NCBI RefSeq assembly: GCF_003627815.1 | Contig: NZ_CP032698.1 | Span: forward strand, 8,184,001-8,248,000 | DNA: 64,000 nt | Direction of reading: 5' to 3' | DNA from: Streptomyces hundungensis | GTDB taxonomy: Bacteria > Actinomycetota > Actinomycetes > Streptomycetales > Streptomycetaceae | Shown here: piece by piece, positions 19,415-28,322 of the stretch | Numbering within the stretch: the stretch's first letter is position 1 | Layout: each line of letters opens with the position of its first letter | Notes under the pieces: generated by a model | The model's database searches: none | The model's input: the letters and a program-made list of their open reading frames with translations, nothing else | What the model was told of the DNA's origin: nothing | Made by a program: the position numbers and the translations under genes

Positions 19415-20688
19415 AGGCCGCAGTCTCATCCCCCGACAGCCCGAGCAGGACGGCCACGACGCCACCGGGCGTGGACGCCTCCCGGTGGCCGGGCGTGGCC
19501 ACAGTTCCGCACAGTTCACTGCTCCGTACGGAAGTGGCCTCACGGGTCGTTCGCCGGGCGCTGGGGCGCCTGCCGTTGCGTGTCGCGCTGGGCGGCGCAC
19601 CGCTCACCGGAGACCAGGGGCCCGTGGTCAGGGTGCGTGACCCGCGGGCGTTCTTCCGCCGCATCGGCGTCGACGGCCTGATCGGCTTCGGCGAGTCCTA
19701 CATGGCGGGGGAGTGGGACACCGACGACCTGGTGGGTGTCCTCACCGTGCTGGCCTCGCACGTCTCCTCACTCGTACCGCGCCCCTTGCAGCAACTGCGC
19801 GGACTGTGGGCGCACCGCCAGCCGGCCGCCGAACGCAACAGCCCGCAGGGCGCGCGGACCAACGTCCAGCGCCACTACGACCTGTCCAACGCGTTGTTCG
19901 CGCTGTTCCTCGACGAGACCATGACGTACTCCGCCGGAGTCTTCCGCAGCTTCCCCGCCCCCTGGTCCGCGCTGGCCGAGGCGCAGCGCCGGAAGATCGA
20001 CCGGCTGCTCGACGCCGCCCGTGTCGGAGAGGGCACCAGGCTCCTGGAGATCGGCACCGGCTGGGGCGAACTGGCGCTGCGCGCAGCCGCCCGCGGCGCG
20101 CACGTCACGACGGTGACCCTCTCCCGTGAACAGCGGGCCCACGCCGTCGCACGCATCGCGGAAGCCGGGCACGCGGGCCGGGTCTCGGTCGAGCTGTGCG
20201 ACTACCGCCAGGTGCGGGGCGAGTTCGACGCGATCGTCAGCGTGGAGATGGTCGAAGCGGTGGGGGAGGAGTACTGGCCGGTCTACTTCGACACCCTGTC
20301 GGGCCTGCTCACCCCGGGCGGCCGGATCGCGTTGCAGGCCATCACGATGCCGCACGACCGCATGCTGGCCACCCGCGGCACCTACACCTGGATCCACAAG
20401 TACATCTTTCCCGGAGGCATCATCCCGTCCGTCGAAGCCCTCGGGGACGCCGCGGCGCCGGCCGGACTGAGGACGGTGTCCGACGAGGCGTTCGGCCCGC
20501 ACTACGCCGAGACCCTGCGGCTGTGGCGCGAGCGCTTCGCCGAGCGGCACGAGGACGTCCAACTCCTCGGCTTCGACGCCACGTTCACCAGGATGTGGGA
20601 GTTCTATCTCGCCTACTCCGAAGCCGGGTTCAGAGCCCGCTACCTCGATGTGCACCACCTTGTGATGGCCAAGGCAGGCGCACGATGA
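19411..20688 (+). CDS. Cyclopropane-fatty-acid synthase-like methyltransferase (first copy)
   Basis: About 425 residues from GTG 19411, which overlaps the DUF1365 stop (GTGA) and has AGGAGG upstream. Domains: an N-terminal lipid-binding region (about 40-140, with FGESYMAGEWDTDDL), NVQRHYDLSNALFALFLDETMTYS, the SAM-binding motif LLEIGTGWGELAL, and the C-terminal KYIFPGGIIPS and LLGFDATFTRMWEFYL motifs. These match true cyclopropane synthases, which add methylene from SAM to the double bond of phospholipid acyl chains; close relatives make mid-chain methyl groups instead. Acts at the membrane face. Coupled on both sides. Confidence 0.92.
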   Translation: MKAAVSSPDSPSRTATTPPGVDASRWPGVATVPHSSLLRTEVASRVVRRALGRLPLRVALGGAPLTGDQGPVVRVRDPRAFFRRIGVDGLIGFGESYMAGEWDTDDLVGVLTVLASHVSSLVPRPLQQLRGLWAHRQPAAERNSPQGARTNVQRHYDLSNALFALFLDETMTYSAGVFRSFPAPWSALAEAQRRKIDRLLDAARVGEGTRLLEIGTGWGELALRAAARGAHVTTVTLSREQRAHAVARIAEAGHAGRVSVELCDYRQVRGEFDAIVSVEMVEAVGEEYWPVYFDTLSGLLTPGGRIALQAITMPHDRMLATRGTYTWIHKYIFPGGIIPSVEALGDAAAPAGLRTVSDEAFGPHYAETLRLWRERFAERHEDVQLLGFDATFTRMWEFYLAYSEAGFRARYLDVHHLVMAKAGAR

Positions 20689-22055
20689 CGGGCATCGCGC
20701 CTCGCCTCGCCGAGGCCGTCCGGGCCTACACCGGCGGAGCGCTGCCGGTACGGCTGCGCGCCTGGGACGGGACCGAGGCCGGCCCCCAGGGCGCGCCGGT
20801 CGTCGTACTGCGGTCACCGCTCGCCCTGCGCCGCCTGCTGTGGGAGCCGGGCGAACTCGGCCTGGCCCAGGCCTACATCGCGGGCGACCTCGACGTGGAG
20901 GGTGACGTGGGCGCGGCGCTGAGCACGGTGTGGCGTTCGGTCCGGGCACGCGGAGCACGGCCCGCATCACGGCCCCATCGCCCGCCCCTGCGCAGCCACG
21001 TGACCGCCGCCCTCACCGCACTGCGCTGCGGCGCGGTCGGCCCGCGCCCGCCCGCACCCCACGCGCCGCAGGCCCGCCTGCGGGGCCAACCGCACAGCAC
21101 CGACCGGGACCGCGCCGCGATCAGCCACCACTACGACCTCTCCAACGACTGGTACGCGCTGCTCCTGGACGAGTCCATGGCTTACTCGTGCGGCTACTGG
21201 ACACACCCCGACGACCCCGACTACGGACTGGCCGAGGCCCAGCGCGACAAGCTCGAACTGATCTGCCGCAAGCTGGCCTTGGCACCCGGGGCGCGACTGC
21301 TGGACGTGGGCTGCGGCTGGGGAAGCCTGTCCCTGTACGCGGCACGCCACTACAAGGCCCGCGTCACCGCGGTCACCCTCTCGCGGGAACAGCACGACTT
21401 CGTCGCCGCGCGCATTCACGAACAAGGCCTCGACGACCTCGTCGAGGTCCACCTCCGGCACTACCGGCACATCACCGGCGCGGACTACGACGCCATCTGC
21501 GCGATCGAGATGGGCGAACACGTCGGCGACGCCCACTATCCCGGATTCGCCCGTCGCCTGCACACCTTGCTGCGCCCCGCCGGACGCCTCCTGATCCAGC
21601 AGATGTCACGCACCGGGAACGCCCCCGGCGGAGGCGCGTTCATCGAGTCCTACATCGCCCCCGACATGCACATGCGGCCCCTGGGCGAGACCATCACCCT
21701 GCTCGAAGGCGCGGGTCTGGAGGTGTGGGCCGTGGAGTCGTTGCGCGAGCACTACGTCCGCACCATCGCCGCCTGGCACGCCACTTTGGAGGCACGCTGG
21801 GCGGAGTTCGTCGCCCTGGCCGGGCAGGAGACGGCCCGCGTCTGGCGGCTCTACCTGGCCGGCGGCGGCCTGGCGTTCGCCGAACGCCGCATGGGCGTCG
21901 ACCAGCTCCTCGCCGTACGCCCCGGCACGGACGGGACGGCCACGCTGACACCTGGCCCGGCGGACTGGTACCGATCCGTACGCCCGGGCACGGAAGGCGC
22001 GGCCACCATGGCGCCCGACCCGGCCGACCGGTATCGACAGGAAGGCATGTCATGA
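20685..22055 (+). CDS. Cyclopropane-synthase-like SAM methyltransferase (second copy)
   Basis: 456 residues from ATG 20685, overlapping the previous stop (ATGA). It has an N-terminal lipid-binding part with LAQAYIAGDLDVEGD, then ISHHYDLSNDWYALLLDESMAYS and SAM motif LLDVGCGWGSLSLYAA. It differs from the first copy where that has KYIFPGG: here FIESYIAPDMHMRPLGE is found, so substrate positioning or product probably differs. The last 45 residues carry two copies of a 21-residue repeat (see repeat entry) that are not part of the enzyme fold. Two paralogous methyltransferases in one operon suggest consecutive or alternative acyl modifications (inference). Confidence 0.92.
   Translation: MTGIAPRLAEAVRAYTGGALPVRLRAWDGTEAGPQGAPVVVLRSPLALRRLLWEPGELGLAQAYIAGDLDVEGDVGAALSTVWRSVRARGARPASRPHRPPLRSHVTAALTALRCGAVGPRPPAPHAPQARLRGQPHSTDRDRAAISHHYDLSNDWYALLLDESMAYSCGYWTHPDDPDYGLAEAQRDKLELICRKLALAPGARLLDVGCGWGSLSLYAARHYKARVTAVTLSREQHDFVAARIHEQGLDDLVEVHLRHYRHITGADYDAICAIEMGEHVGDAHYPGFARRLHTLLRPAGRLLIQQMSRTGNAPGGGAFIESYIAPDMHMRPLGETITLLEGAGLEVWAVESLREHYVRTIAAWHATLEARWAEFVALAGQETARVWRLYLAGGGLAFAERRMGVDQLLAVRPGTDGTATLTPGPADWYRSVRPGTEGAATMAPDPADRYRQEGMS
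21915..22037 (+). repeat. Two tandem 63-nt units in the second methyltransferase gene
   Basis: Units start at 21915 and 21978, each coding a 21-residue block with the pattern RPGTxGxATxxPxPADxYR. The duplication is in frame, at the very C-terminus, and diverged at about a third of the residues, so it is not recent. Confidence 0.8.
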
Positions 22056-22879
22056 CGGGTTTCCCCTGGCACACCTTCGCCACCAACCTGCCCCTGACGG
22101 CCCTCGCGGTGCTCGCCGTCCTCCTGGTCACCTTCGCCATCGCTCTGGCCGTCGGCATGCACCGCGTGGTGGACATCGCGTGGGGCATCGGATTCACCGC
22201 CGTCGCCGTCGTCGCGTACACCGTCCCGGCAGGCCACGGCGACGAAACGCGACGCCTCCTGGTGACCCTCGTGACGGCGATCTGGGGGCTGCGCCTGGCC
22301 GCACACATCGCTTGGCGTGGGCGCGGACACGGCGAGGATCCGCGCTACGAGCGCATGCTCAACAAGGCGCCCGGCAGCCGGAACGCGTACGCCCTGCGCA
22401 TGGTCTACCTCCTCCAAGGCGGCCTGATCTGGCTGATCTCGCTGCCCGTTCAAGCCGCCCAGTTCACCCCCGGCCCGCTCGGCGTCGCCGACGTGATCGG
22501 AGGCGTGCTGTGGGCGGCGGGACTGGTCTTCGAGTCGGTGGGCGACTTCCAACTCGCCCGGTTCAAGGCCGACCCCGCACACCACGGCCGGATCATGGAC
22601 CGAGGCCTGTGGGCGTGGACCCGCCACCCCAATTATTTCGGGGACTTCCTCGTCTGGTGGGGCCTGTTCGCCCTGGCCTGCGGCACCTGGCAGTCGGCCG
22701 TGGTCAGCCTCGTCTCACCTCTGCTCATGTCGTTCCTCCTCACCCGCGGCAGCGGAAAGCATCTTCTGGAACAACACATGAAGGACCGCCCCGGCTACAC
22801 CGCGTACGCGGCCCGCACCAGCGGCTTCCTCCCCCTCCCACCGCGTCGGCGCCCCACCTCGACGGCGGCACGACCATGA
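22052..22879 (+). CDS. DUF1295 membrane protein (steroid 5-alpha-reductase-like fold)
   Basis: 275 residues from ATG 22052, overlapping the previous stop (ATGA). Six or seven hydrophobic segments span the protein (about residues 10-35, 40-60, 70-90, 120-140, 150-170, 200-235). The C-terminal motif WTRHPNYFGDFLVWWG is the signature of the DUF1295/isoprenylcysteine methyltransferase-like membrane enzymes, some of which are reductases. Between the first and second thirds lies RGHGEDPRYERML, also typical. In this operon it may reduce or otherwise finish the modified acyl chain inside the membrane (inference). The tail is Arg/Pro-rich. Confidence 0.9.
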   Translation: MTGFPWHTFATNLPLTALAVLAVLLVTFAIALAVGMHRVVDIAWGIGFTAVAVVAYTVPAGHGDETRRLLVTLVTAIWGLRLAAHIAWRGRGHGEDPRYERMLNKAPGSRNAYALRMVYLLQGGLIWLISLPVQAAQFTPGPLGVADVIGGVLWAAGLVFESVGDFQLARFKADPAHHGRIMDRGLWAWTRHPNYFGDFLVWWGLFALACGTWQSAVVSLVSPLLMSFLLTRGSGKHLLEQHMKDRPGYTAYAARTSGFLPLPPRRRPTSTAARP

Positions 22880-23562
22880 CCGCCTCCCGCGCATACGGAG
22901 ACGCCACGACAGCCGGCGCGCACGCTTCGGCCCGGTTGCGCGTACGCACCAAACCCCGGCGGCCTCAGGGGGCCGTGATGCTGCTGCACGGTGGCCGCGC
23001 CGACGGCCTCACGCCACCACCGTGGGTCAATCTGCCCGCGCTACGCCTGCGTTGGTTCGGCACCGCGATCCTGCGCGCCCAACCACGGCACACGCTGCTG
23101 CTCGCCTCAGTGCGCTATCGCCGCCGCGGCTGGAACGGGCAACAGGCCGACCCCGTCCACGACGCCCACGACGCCCTCAACGAACTCGGCCGCCTGGCCC
23201 CCGGCCTCCCAGTCGTCCTCATCGGCCACTCCATGGGCGGCCGGGCAGCGCTGCGGGCCGCCGAGCATCCATCAGTACGGGGCGTCGTGGCCCTGGCTCC
23301 GTGGTGCCCCACGAACGAACCCGTCTCCCATCTGCGGGACCGAACCGTCGCCCTGCTCCACGACCCGAAGGACCGGGTGACGCGAGCCGACCAGACATGG
23401 GCCTTCGCCGAGCGGGCCCGTGCCCACGGCGCCGATGTGCATACGGTGGCCATGCCACATGGCGGACACACCATGATCCGCGGCGCTCAGCACTGGCAGA
23501 AGCTGGCTGCTCACTTCGCCACTGCGATCCTCAACGGCACGCCGCTCACTCAACCGAGTTGA
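22876..23562 (+). CDS. Alpha/beta hydrolase, last gene of lipid operon
   Basis: 228 residues from ATG 22876, again overlapping the previous stop (ATGA). The fold is a small serine hydrolase: VMLLHGGRADG (oxyanion), IGHSMGGRAALRAA (nucleophile Ser), LLHDPKDRVT (acid Asp) and MPHGGHTM (His). This is a dienelactone-hydrolase/esterase-sized protein without a lid. Its position as the sixth coupled gene suggests it acts on lipid or lipid-derived ester in the same pathway. It ends about 190 nt before an IS element. Confidence 0.88.
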   Translation: MTASRAYGDATTAGAHASARLRVRTKPRRPQGAVMLLHGGRADGLTPPPWVNLPALRLRWFGTAILRAQPRHTLLLASVRYRRRGWNGQQADPVHDAHDALNELGRLAPGLPVVLIGHSMGGRAALRAAEHPSVRGVVALAPWCPTNEPVSHLRDRTVALLHDPKDRVTRADQTWAFAERARAHGADVHTVAMPHGGHTMIRGAQHWQKLAAHFATAILNGTPLTQPS

Positions 23563-23834
23563 CCTTCTTGACCGCCATGCCGTCGCCACGGCGCGAGCTC
23601 TGGCCCCGGGCCGTACTGCCGCTCGCGGCGTCGGTCGACAGCGTGCCGCTTGTCCGAGGGGCGGAAGCCATGTGGCGGAGCGCGGCACAGGGCCCGGGTA
23701 TGCGGCTCAACAACCGCTCTCCGTCTGGTCTTTGGACACTGGGAGGCCGGCTAGTGCTGTGACCGCATAGGTTCACCGGGTTGCTCGTTGTGCTGGTTGG
23801 AAGTGGCGACTTCCAACCAGCAGGGGAGGGCGGG

Positions 23835-24898
23835 ATGGCACCACCGGTCAGGGTCCGGAGGCTGACGCAGCAGGAGGGGCAGAAGCTCCAGCGGAGTGTG
23901 CGACGGGGCAGCACGAGTTCGGTGCGGTTTCGGCGGGCGATGATGCGGCTGGCTTCGGCTGGCGGCAGCACGGTTCCGGTGATCGCTCGTCTGGTCCAGG
24001 CGGACGAGGACACCGTCCGTGACGTGATCCACCATTTCAACGAGATCGGGCTCGCGTGCCTCAACCCTCAGTGGGCGGGAGGCCGTCCGGTGGGGCGAGT
24101 GGTGGCCGTCTGGACGACGAAGTCCTCCTCGTCACTGCTCAGCAGGCGGGGGAACATCGCCAGGCCCGTCCGGATCGGCCGCGAGGCCCTGCGGTGCTTA
24201 CTGGCCCGCCGCGGGATCACCTTCCAGCGGACGAAGACGTGGAAGGAATCCTTGGACCCGGCATTCGACGCCAAGCTCGAGCGGATCGAGTACGCGGTCA
24301 ACGAGCGTCCGGGCCGCACATTCACCTTCGACGAGTTCGGGCCGCTGGGCATCCGCCTCACCGCCAGCCCCTGCTGGGCCGAACAGAGCCGCCCCGACCG
24401 GCTGCCGGCCACCTACCGCCGCGCCCACGGCATCACCTCCTTCCGCGGCTGCTACTCCGTCGACGACGACAAGCTGTGGGGCGTCAACCGGTGCCGCAAG
24501 GGCACCGACCACACCTGGGCTGCCCTGCGATCGCTCCGCGCAGCCCGCCCGGACGGCGCCCCGATCTACGTGATCCTCGGCAGCCTCTCCGCCCACCTGA
24601 ACTGGAAGATCCGCAGGTGGGCAGCGAAGAACAAGGTCGAGCTCTGCTTCACGCCCACCTACGCGTCCTGGGCCAATCCCATCGAGGCCCACTTCGGACC
24701 GTTGAGGCAGTTCACCTGGCCAACTCGAACCATCCGAACCACACCGTCCAGACTCGGGCCCTGCACGCATACCTGCGCTGGCGGAACAAGAACACCCGTC
24801 ATCCCGATGTTCTGGCAGACCAACGACGCGAACGAGCACGCATCCGCAGTGAGAAAGGCCTCCGCTGGGGTGGGCGTCCGCTCCAAACAGCCGCCTGA
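23835..24898 (+). pseudogene. IS630-family transposase, broken
   Basis: Starts with ATG 23835 and an HTH region (RRGSTSSVRFRRAMMRLAS, PVIARLVQADEDTVRDVIHHF). The frame is lost near 24080-24150, where part of the linker region is missing. DDE catalytic core follows: FAFDEFGPLG-like TFTFDEFGPLGIRLT, a WGVNRCRKGTDHTWAAL region, YVILGSLSAHLNWKIRRWA (usual Asp of ILDN changed to Gly-Ser) and CFTPTYASWANPIEAHFGPLRQFT (catalytic Glu). Near 24718 one C is missing (compare ACCCTGGCC in the relic at 44200), shifting the end, which resumes as ANSNHPNHTVQTRALHAY and ends GGRPLQTAA. Not active as read. Confidence 0.85.
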
Positions 24899-24918
24899 CC
24901 AGTCAGCGCTCCAAACTG

Positions 24919-25317
24919 TCAGGTCGCCAGCGCCGCGTGGAGCGCGTCGAACACCTCGCGCAGGTCCGGGGTGGCGATCGGATTCAGCTCCATCTGAAGG
25001 TGGCACACGGTGTCGTCCCCGTTGGGGGTCAGGCGCACGAAGAAGGCGAAACCCTCCCCGACGGGCTGGGCCTTCAATGCCAGGGGATTGTTGCGGCCAG
25101 GGGTCACCACGGCCGAGAATCCCGCGTTTGACGCCTCACCCAGGCGGGAGAGCATCTGCCCCGCGAAGTCCGCGACCTCAGCATCGCTGAGGTCCACGGT
25201 GAAGTCGGCTGTCAGCAAGGAGCACCAGTTGGCACTGAGCCGCCAGGTGTCGCCACCGGCCCGAGTCAGGTCCAGCCACGCATCGTCGGTGCCGAGGCGC
25301 ATCTGCGGCTCTTCCAT
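24919..25317 (-). CDS. Passenger gene of IS630-type element, unknown function (132 aa)
   Basis: 132 residues, from ATG 25317, opposite to the transposase and between its stop and the right inverted repeat. The sequence is acidic and codon use is normal for the genome: MRLGTDDAWLDLTRAGGD, WCSLLTADFTVDLSDAEVADF, and a long amphipathic helix at the C-terminus. Predicted as a beta sheet followed by helix; no signal peptide or membrane segment. I do not recognise the family. It may be a true passenger or a host gene caught between IS copies. An antitoxin-like or immunity-like role is possible but not shown. Confidence 0.65.
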   Translation of the reverse strand: MEEPQMRLGTDDAWLDLTRAGGDTWRLSANWCSLLTADFTVDLSDAEVADFAGQMLSRLGEASNAGFSAVVTPGRNNPLALKAQPVGEGFAFFVRLTPNGDDTVCHLQMELNPIATPDLREVFDALHAALAT

Positions 25318-25434
25318 CCCAGCCCTCCGAGATCCAGTCGTGGGCTCAAGATCCTATAGCGAGGATCACCGCCACCGTGTTGCCGAGCGTTATCCAACAG
25401 GCCACCGACCCGGTGAACCTTCCCGGTCAGAGCA

Positions 25435-25557
25435 CTAGCGGGGTGCGTCACTCAGGCAGGATGGTGCGGGGGTGGTGAGGGGTTCGGCGGCGCCGTGGCC
25501 GACGTGCAGGCGGGCCGGGTTGAGGGCGAGCATCTGGCGCAGGCTGGCGAAGTTCTG
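25435..25557 (-). pseudogene. Fragment of a metallo-beta-lactamase-fold hydrolase gene (C-terminal end)
   Basis: Immediately beyond the right IS end the minus strand reads FASLRQMLALNPARLHVGHGAAEP before a stop formed by the IS end. The NPARLHVGHG motif resembles the C-terminal end of MBL-fold hydrolases. No upstream part is found. Probably a relic; weak evidence. Confidence 0.35.
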
Positions 25558-25612
25558 CCAACCGGACGATATTCGCTGGTTGCCGCTTGTCGATGGTGGT
25601 CATACTGCCGCG

Positions 25613-26143
25613 ATGGAACCAGTGACGCTTGAGACCGGTCGTCTGGTGCTGCGGGCCCTGGCAGCTGCCGACGTGGATGCGGTGTACGAAGCCTGCCAGG
25701 ACGAGGCCATTCAGTTCTATACGCCGGTGCCGGTGCCGTACCGGCGCACAGACGCGGAGAAGCTCGTCGGTGAGAAGCTGCCCGCTCAGTGGGCCGACGA
25801 CAGGGACTACACCCTCGGTGCGTTCCGCAAGGACACCGGCGCCCTTGTCGGCACGTACTGCCTGACCCTCGTCAGCCGCGGCGTGTGGGAGCTCGGTTAC
25901 TGGGCGGTCAGGGAACAGCGCGGACGCGGGTACTCCGTGGAGGCTGCTCGGGCTCTGTGTGACTGGGGCTGGGCCACCCTCGATGTGCACCGGATCGAGT
26001 GGTGGGCCATGGTCGGCAACACCGGCTCGCGTGCCGTCGCCGAGAGACTCGGCTTCACCGTCGAAGGGACGCTGCGCAATCGCAGCATCGCCAACGACGG
26101 CAAACCGCACGACTGGTGGGTGGGCGGACTGCTGCGGCCCTGA
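25613..26143 (+). CDS. GNAT N-acetyltransferase, RimJ/RimL type
   Basis: 176 residues from ATG 25613; the frame is open further upstream but LETGRLVLRAL, the usual family start, lies just after this ATG. Motifs: GYWAVREQRGRGYSVEAARAL (acetyl-CoA pyrophosphate loop, R-x-x-G-x-G/S), WATLDVHRIEWWAMVGNTGSRAVAERLGF and EGTLRNRSI. This branch acetylates N-terminal amines of ribosomal proteins or small-molecule amines; the target here is unknown. Cytoplasmic single gene, flanked by IS-related sequence on the left. Confidence 0.9.
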   Translation: MEPVTLETGRLVLRALAAADVDAVYEACQDEAIQFYTPVPVPYRRTDAEKLVGEKLPAQWADDRDYTLGAFRKDTGALVGTYCLTLVSRGVWELGYWAVREQRGRGYSVEAARALCDWGWATLDVHRIEWWAMVGNTGSRAVAERLGFTVEGTLRNRSIANDGKPHDWWVGGLLRP

Positions 26144-26703
26144 TGCTCGGGCCGGTGCGCTGTCGGCTGCGTTCGCTCTTCTGCGGGGAAGTTCCCAGCT
26201 CGGACAGTTCCCGCAGAGGAACCACACCATGGATCATCGGCGGGTAGCCGTGGCGTGGAAGTGGCCACACGGCTTCGTCGAGTGTGGCCAAGAAGAGGAG
26301 TTGACCGATGCGGCCCGCCCGGTGCGAGTCGGGGCTTCGTGAGCGGCGAGCGGTGTGGTGCCAGTGACGAAGGATTGTAGCCAGGGCGAGGTCTGAGAAG
26401 TCCCGGAGGGATCTTCGCTGCGCGTTGCCGTGGGTGGCGTCCGCGGCTCCGGCGTGAGCATTTTCGGAAATGGAATGGCCTGAAAATATCGCAGCGCGGC
26501 ATGGACGCCTCTGACTCCATGCCGCAGAATCTAGCTCGTGGTTGACCCGTGAAGATCGCGAACTTCTGGTTTTTAGGACGCTTGCCCTGGGGTCGGCGCG
26601 CCTTCAGTGGCACATGGCGCGCTCGGCCGCTCTACGCTAATCAAGCGCTGCACTGCGCCGGTTGACAACGGTGCTCAGTTCCCCCTCTCCGGATTGAGGT
26701 TGC
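26144..26703. other. Intergenic stretch, no supported gene
   Basis: About 560 nt with only overlapping short frames. The last 200 nt are more AT-rich than the surroundings and should contain the promoter for the secreted protein at 26704. Confidence 0.35.
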
Positions 26704-27216
26704 ATGCGCACTAAAATATTGGGCCGCCTGTTCGGCGTGGCCTCGATGACGGCTGTCGCGCTCGTCGGCGCCCCCGGCGCTCAGGCCGCTCCGTCTGAAG
26801 CTTCCCACTCCGCCCACGCGGCCACCATCGTCGTGCCGGCCGGCGAGACCAGCGCGACCATGACGGTGGGCGGAAGCACCGTGACCGTGACCAGGTCGGC
26901 GCCCTCCGTGGCTGTACTGACCTGCACCGTCAGCCCCGGCAAGCCGTACCACGGCACTGCGGGCGTGACATCCACGGTCTGGGCCTACTGCAATAGCAAT
27001 GCGGCCACACTGACGTTCGGGACGGCCCTGTATTTCTACGGATCCAGCGTCAGCCAGAACAATGCCACCAAACACAACTGCACATCGTGCTATGTGACCG
27101 TTACGGCGCCCTATCAGGCTGGCCAGTGGAAATCGGGCGCGATTCTCGGATACTTCGACAGCAGTGGGAACGGGCAGTTCACCAGCGAGGCGTACAGCGC
27201 AACGGTAGGTCTTTAA
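26704..27216 (+). CDS. Small secreted Thr/Ser-rich protein, unknown
   Basis: 170 residues from ATG 26704 with GAGG 5 nt upstream. A Sec signal peptide ends near AQAAPSEA (about residue 30). The mature part is rich in Thr, Ser, Val and Ala with regular alternation (SATMTVGGSTVTVTR), suggesting a beta sandwich. Four Cys (LTCTVSPGK, AYCNSN, NCTSCYV) could make two disulfides. No catalytic motif is visible. An extracellular or cell-surface protein; function unknown. It stands alone with AT-rich upstream DNA. Confidence 0.8.
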   Translation: MRTKILGRLFGVASMTAVALVGAPGAQAAPSEASHSAHAATIVVPAGETSATMTVGGSTVTVTRSAPSVAVLTCTVSPGKPYHGTAGVTSTVWAYCNSNAATLTFGTALYFYGSSVSQNNATKHNCTSCYVTVTAPYQAGQWKSGAILGYFDSSGNGQFTSEAYSATVGL

Positions 27217-27669
27217 GGGGCCGTTGTCGTGTCGATCACGGAGCTTGTTGATCGAACGGGAGCCGCGTTGGGGGGATCGCGGTGAGGGCAGCGTAGGAAC
27301 GCAGGACCTCCTGCACAGCTCGCGGACGTCGAAGCCCGGGCAGAGCTCGACGAGCGGTTCGGCTCAGCGCCGTCAGTCCGCTGGCGGTAGCCGTTGGGTG
27401 TAGGGCGGACAAGACCGACCGGTAGCGGTTTTCTGGTGCTCAACTGCCGTGTCGTAGAGGCAGATTGGTGATGTCAGCGCTCGCGGCAGGCAGTTGAGCT
27501 GCTGTACCTGTCCGGTGCGCCGGCCCGCCCTCTGTGGCCCCGGGGAGTGCCCGCTCTCTGTCCGCCAACGGGAACGATTGGCCATGTCCCCGGGGTCCCT
27601 TGGAGGTCCCCTTGCTGCGGGCCCTGTCTGGGGGCGTGGGTGGCCCCGCGAAGGCCGGGGGTAGAAGTG
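27217..27669. other. Intergenic stretch, no supported gene
   Basis: About 450 nt between the secreted protein and the convergent MBL gene. Open frames are short and mutually overlapping; nothing recognisable. Confidence 0.35.
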
Positions 27670-28311
27670 TCAGTTCAGGTGGTGGGTCTCACCATCGCCC
27701 AGCACCACGAGTTCTGCTTCGGTGCCCGGTCCTTCGGGTCCGAGGAGGCGGGTGTAGACGGCGCGGCCGATCGGGCTGAGTGTGGCTTCGTGGACGGGTA
27801 TGGCCTGGCGGGCTCCGGCGGCCCGGGTGTAGTCGAGGACTTCGGAGGCCTTGCTCCAGGGTGCCGCGAGGGGCAGCAGCAGGGTGTCCACCGCGTAAGG
27901 CGGCAGGGTGAAGGCGTCACCGGGGTGGAAAAGTCGCCCGCCGAGGAGGAAGCCGATGTTGCTGACGCGCGGGATGTCGGGGTGGATCTCGGCGTGCCAT
28001 TCGCCGTGCACGGTGACGTCGAGGCCGCCGATTGCGAAGGCGTCGCCTTCGCCGACCGTGGTGACCCGCCGCGCCATGCCGTCCAGTTGTGCGGCGACGG
28101 CTCGGTTCGTCCATACCCGCAGTGCCGGGTCGGCTTCGAGGGCGGCGCGCAGGCGGGGTTCCTCGAAGTGGTCCATGTGTTCGTGGGTGATCAGGACGGC
28201 GTCGGCGCCGGCCAGGGCGGAGGGGTCGGTAAAGGCGCCGGGGTCGATGACGACGGTGGTGCCGTCGTGCTCGACGCGTACGCAGGCATGTCCGAACTTG
28301 GTGAGGCGCAT
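27670..28311 (-). CDS. MBL-fold metal-dependent hydrolase (UlaG-like)
   Basis: 213 residues from ATG 28311 (MRLTKFGHACVRV); an extra GTG four codons upstream is inside the operator region. The zinc-binding motif is THEHMDHFE (H-x-H-x-D-H), with further ligands in VHGEWHAEIH and HPGDAFTLP. The group is the UlaG/YtkP-like small MBL hydrolases, which cut phosphodiester or lactone bonds. The gene is divergent from a MarR regulator and separated from it by two overlapping palindromes, so it is probably the regulator's main target. Substrate unknown. Confidence 0.88.
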   Translation of the reverse strand: MRLTKFGHACVRVEHDGTTVVIDPGAFTDPSALAGADAVLITHEHMDHFEEPRLRAALEADPALRVWTNRAVAAQLDGMARRVTTVGEGDAFAIGGLDVTVHGEWHAEIHPDIPRVSNIGFLLGGRLFHPGDAFTLPPYAVDTLLLPLAAPWSKASEVLDYTRAAGARQAIPVHEATLSPIGRAVYTRLLGPEGPGTEAELVVLGDGETHHLN

Positions 28312-28322
28312 AAAACGAACCA

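Larger units (their letters stand above)
23751..25438. mobile_element. IS630-family element with an added passenger gene
   Basis: The ends are inverted repeats: left CTAGTGCT-G-TGACCG...AGGTTCACCGGG (23751-23780) and the complement of the right end (25409-25438) CTAGTGCT-C-TGACCG...AGGTTCACCGGG; about 25 of 30 bases agree. TA, the usual IS630 target, is present at both ends. Inside are a broken transposase on plus and a separate gene on minus. Typical IS630 elements end within tens of bases of the transposase stop; here about 510 nt lie between the stop and the right repeat. Confidence 0.8.

Noticed and set aside
23563..23750. Possible short minus-strand gene (ending RRGDGMAVKKVNSVE)
   Set aside because: Protein-like tail but no upstream continuity or start; too weak to list.
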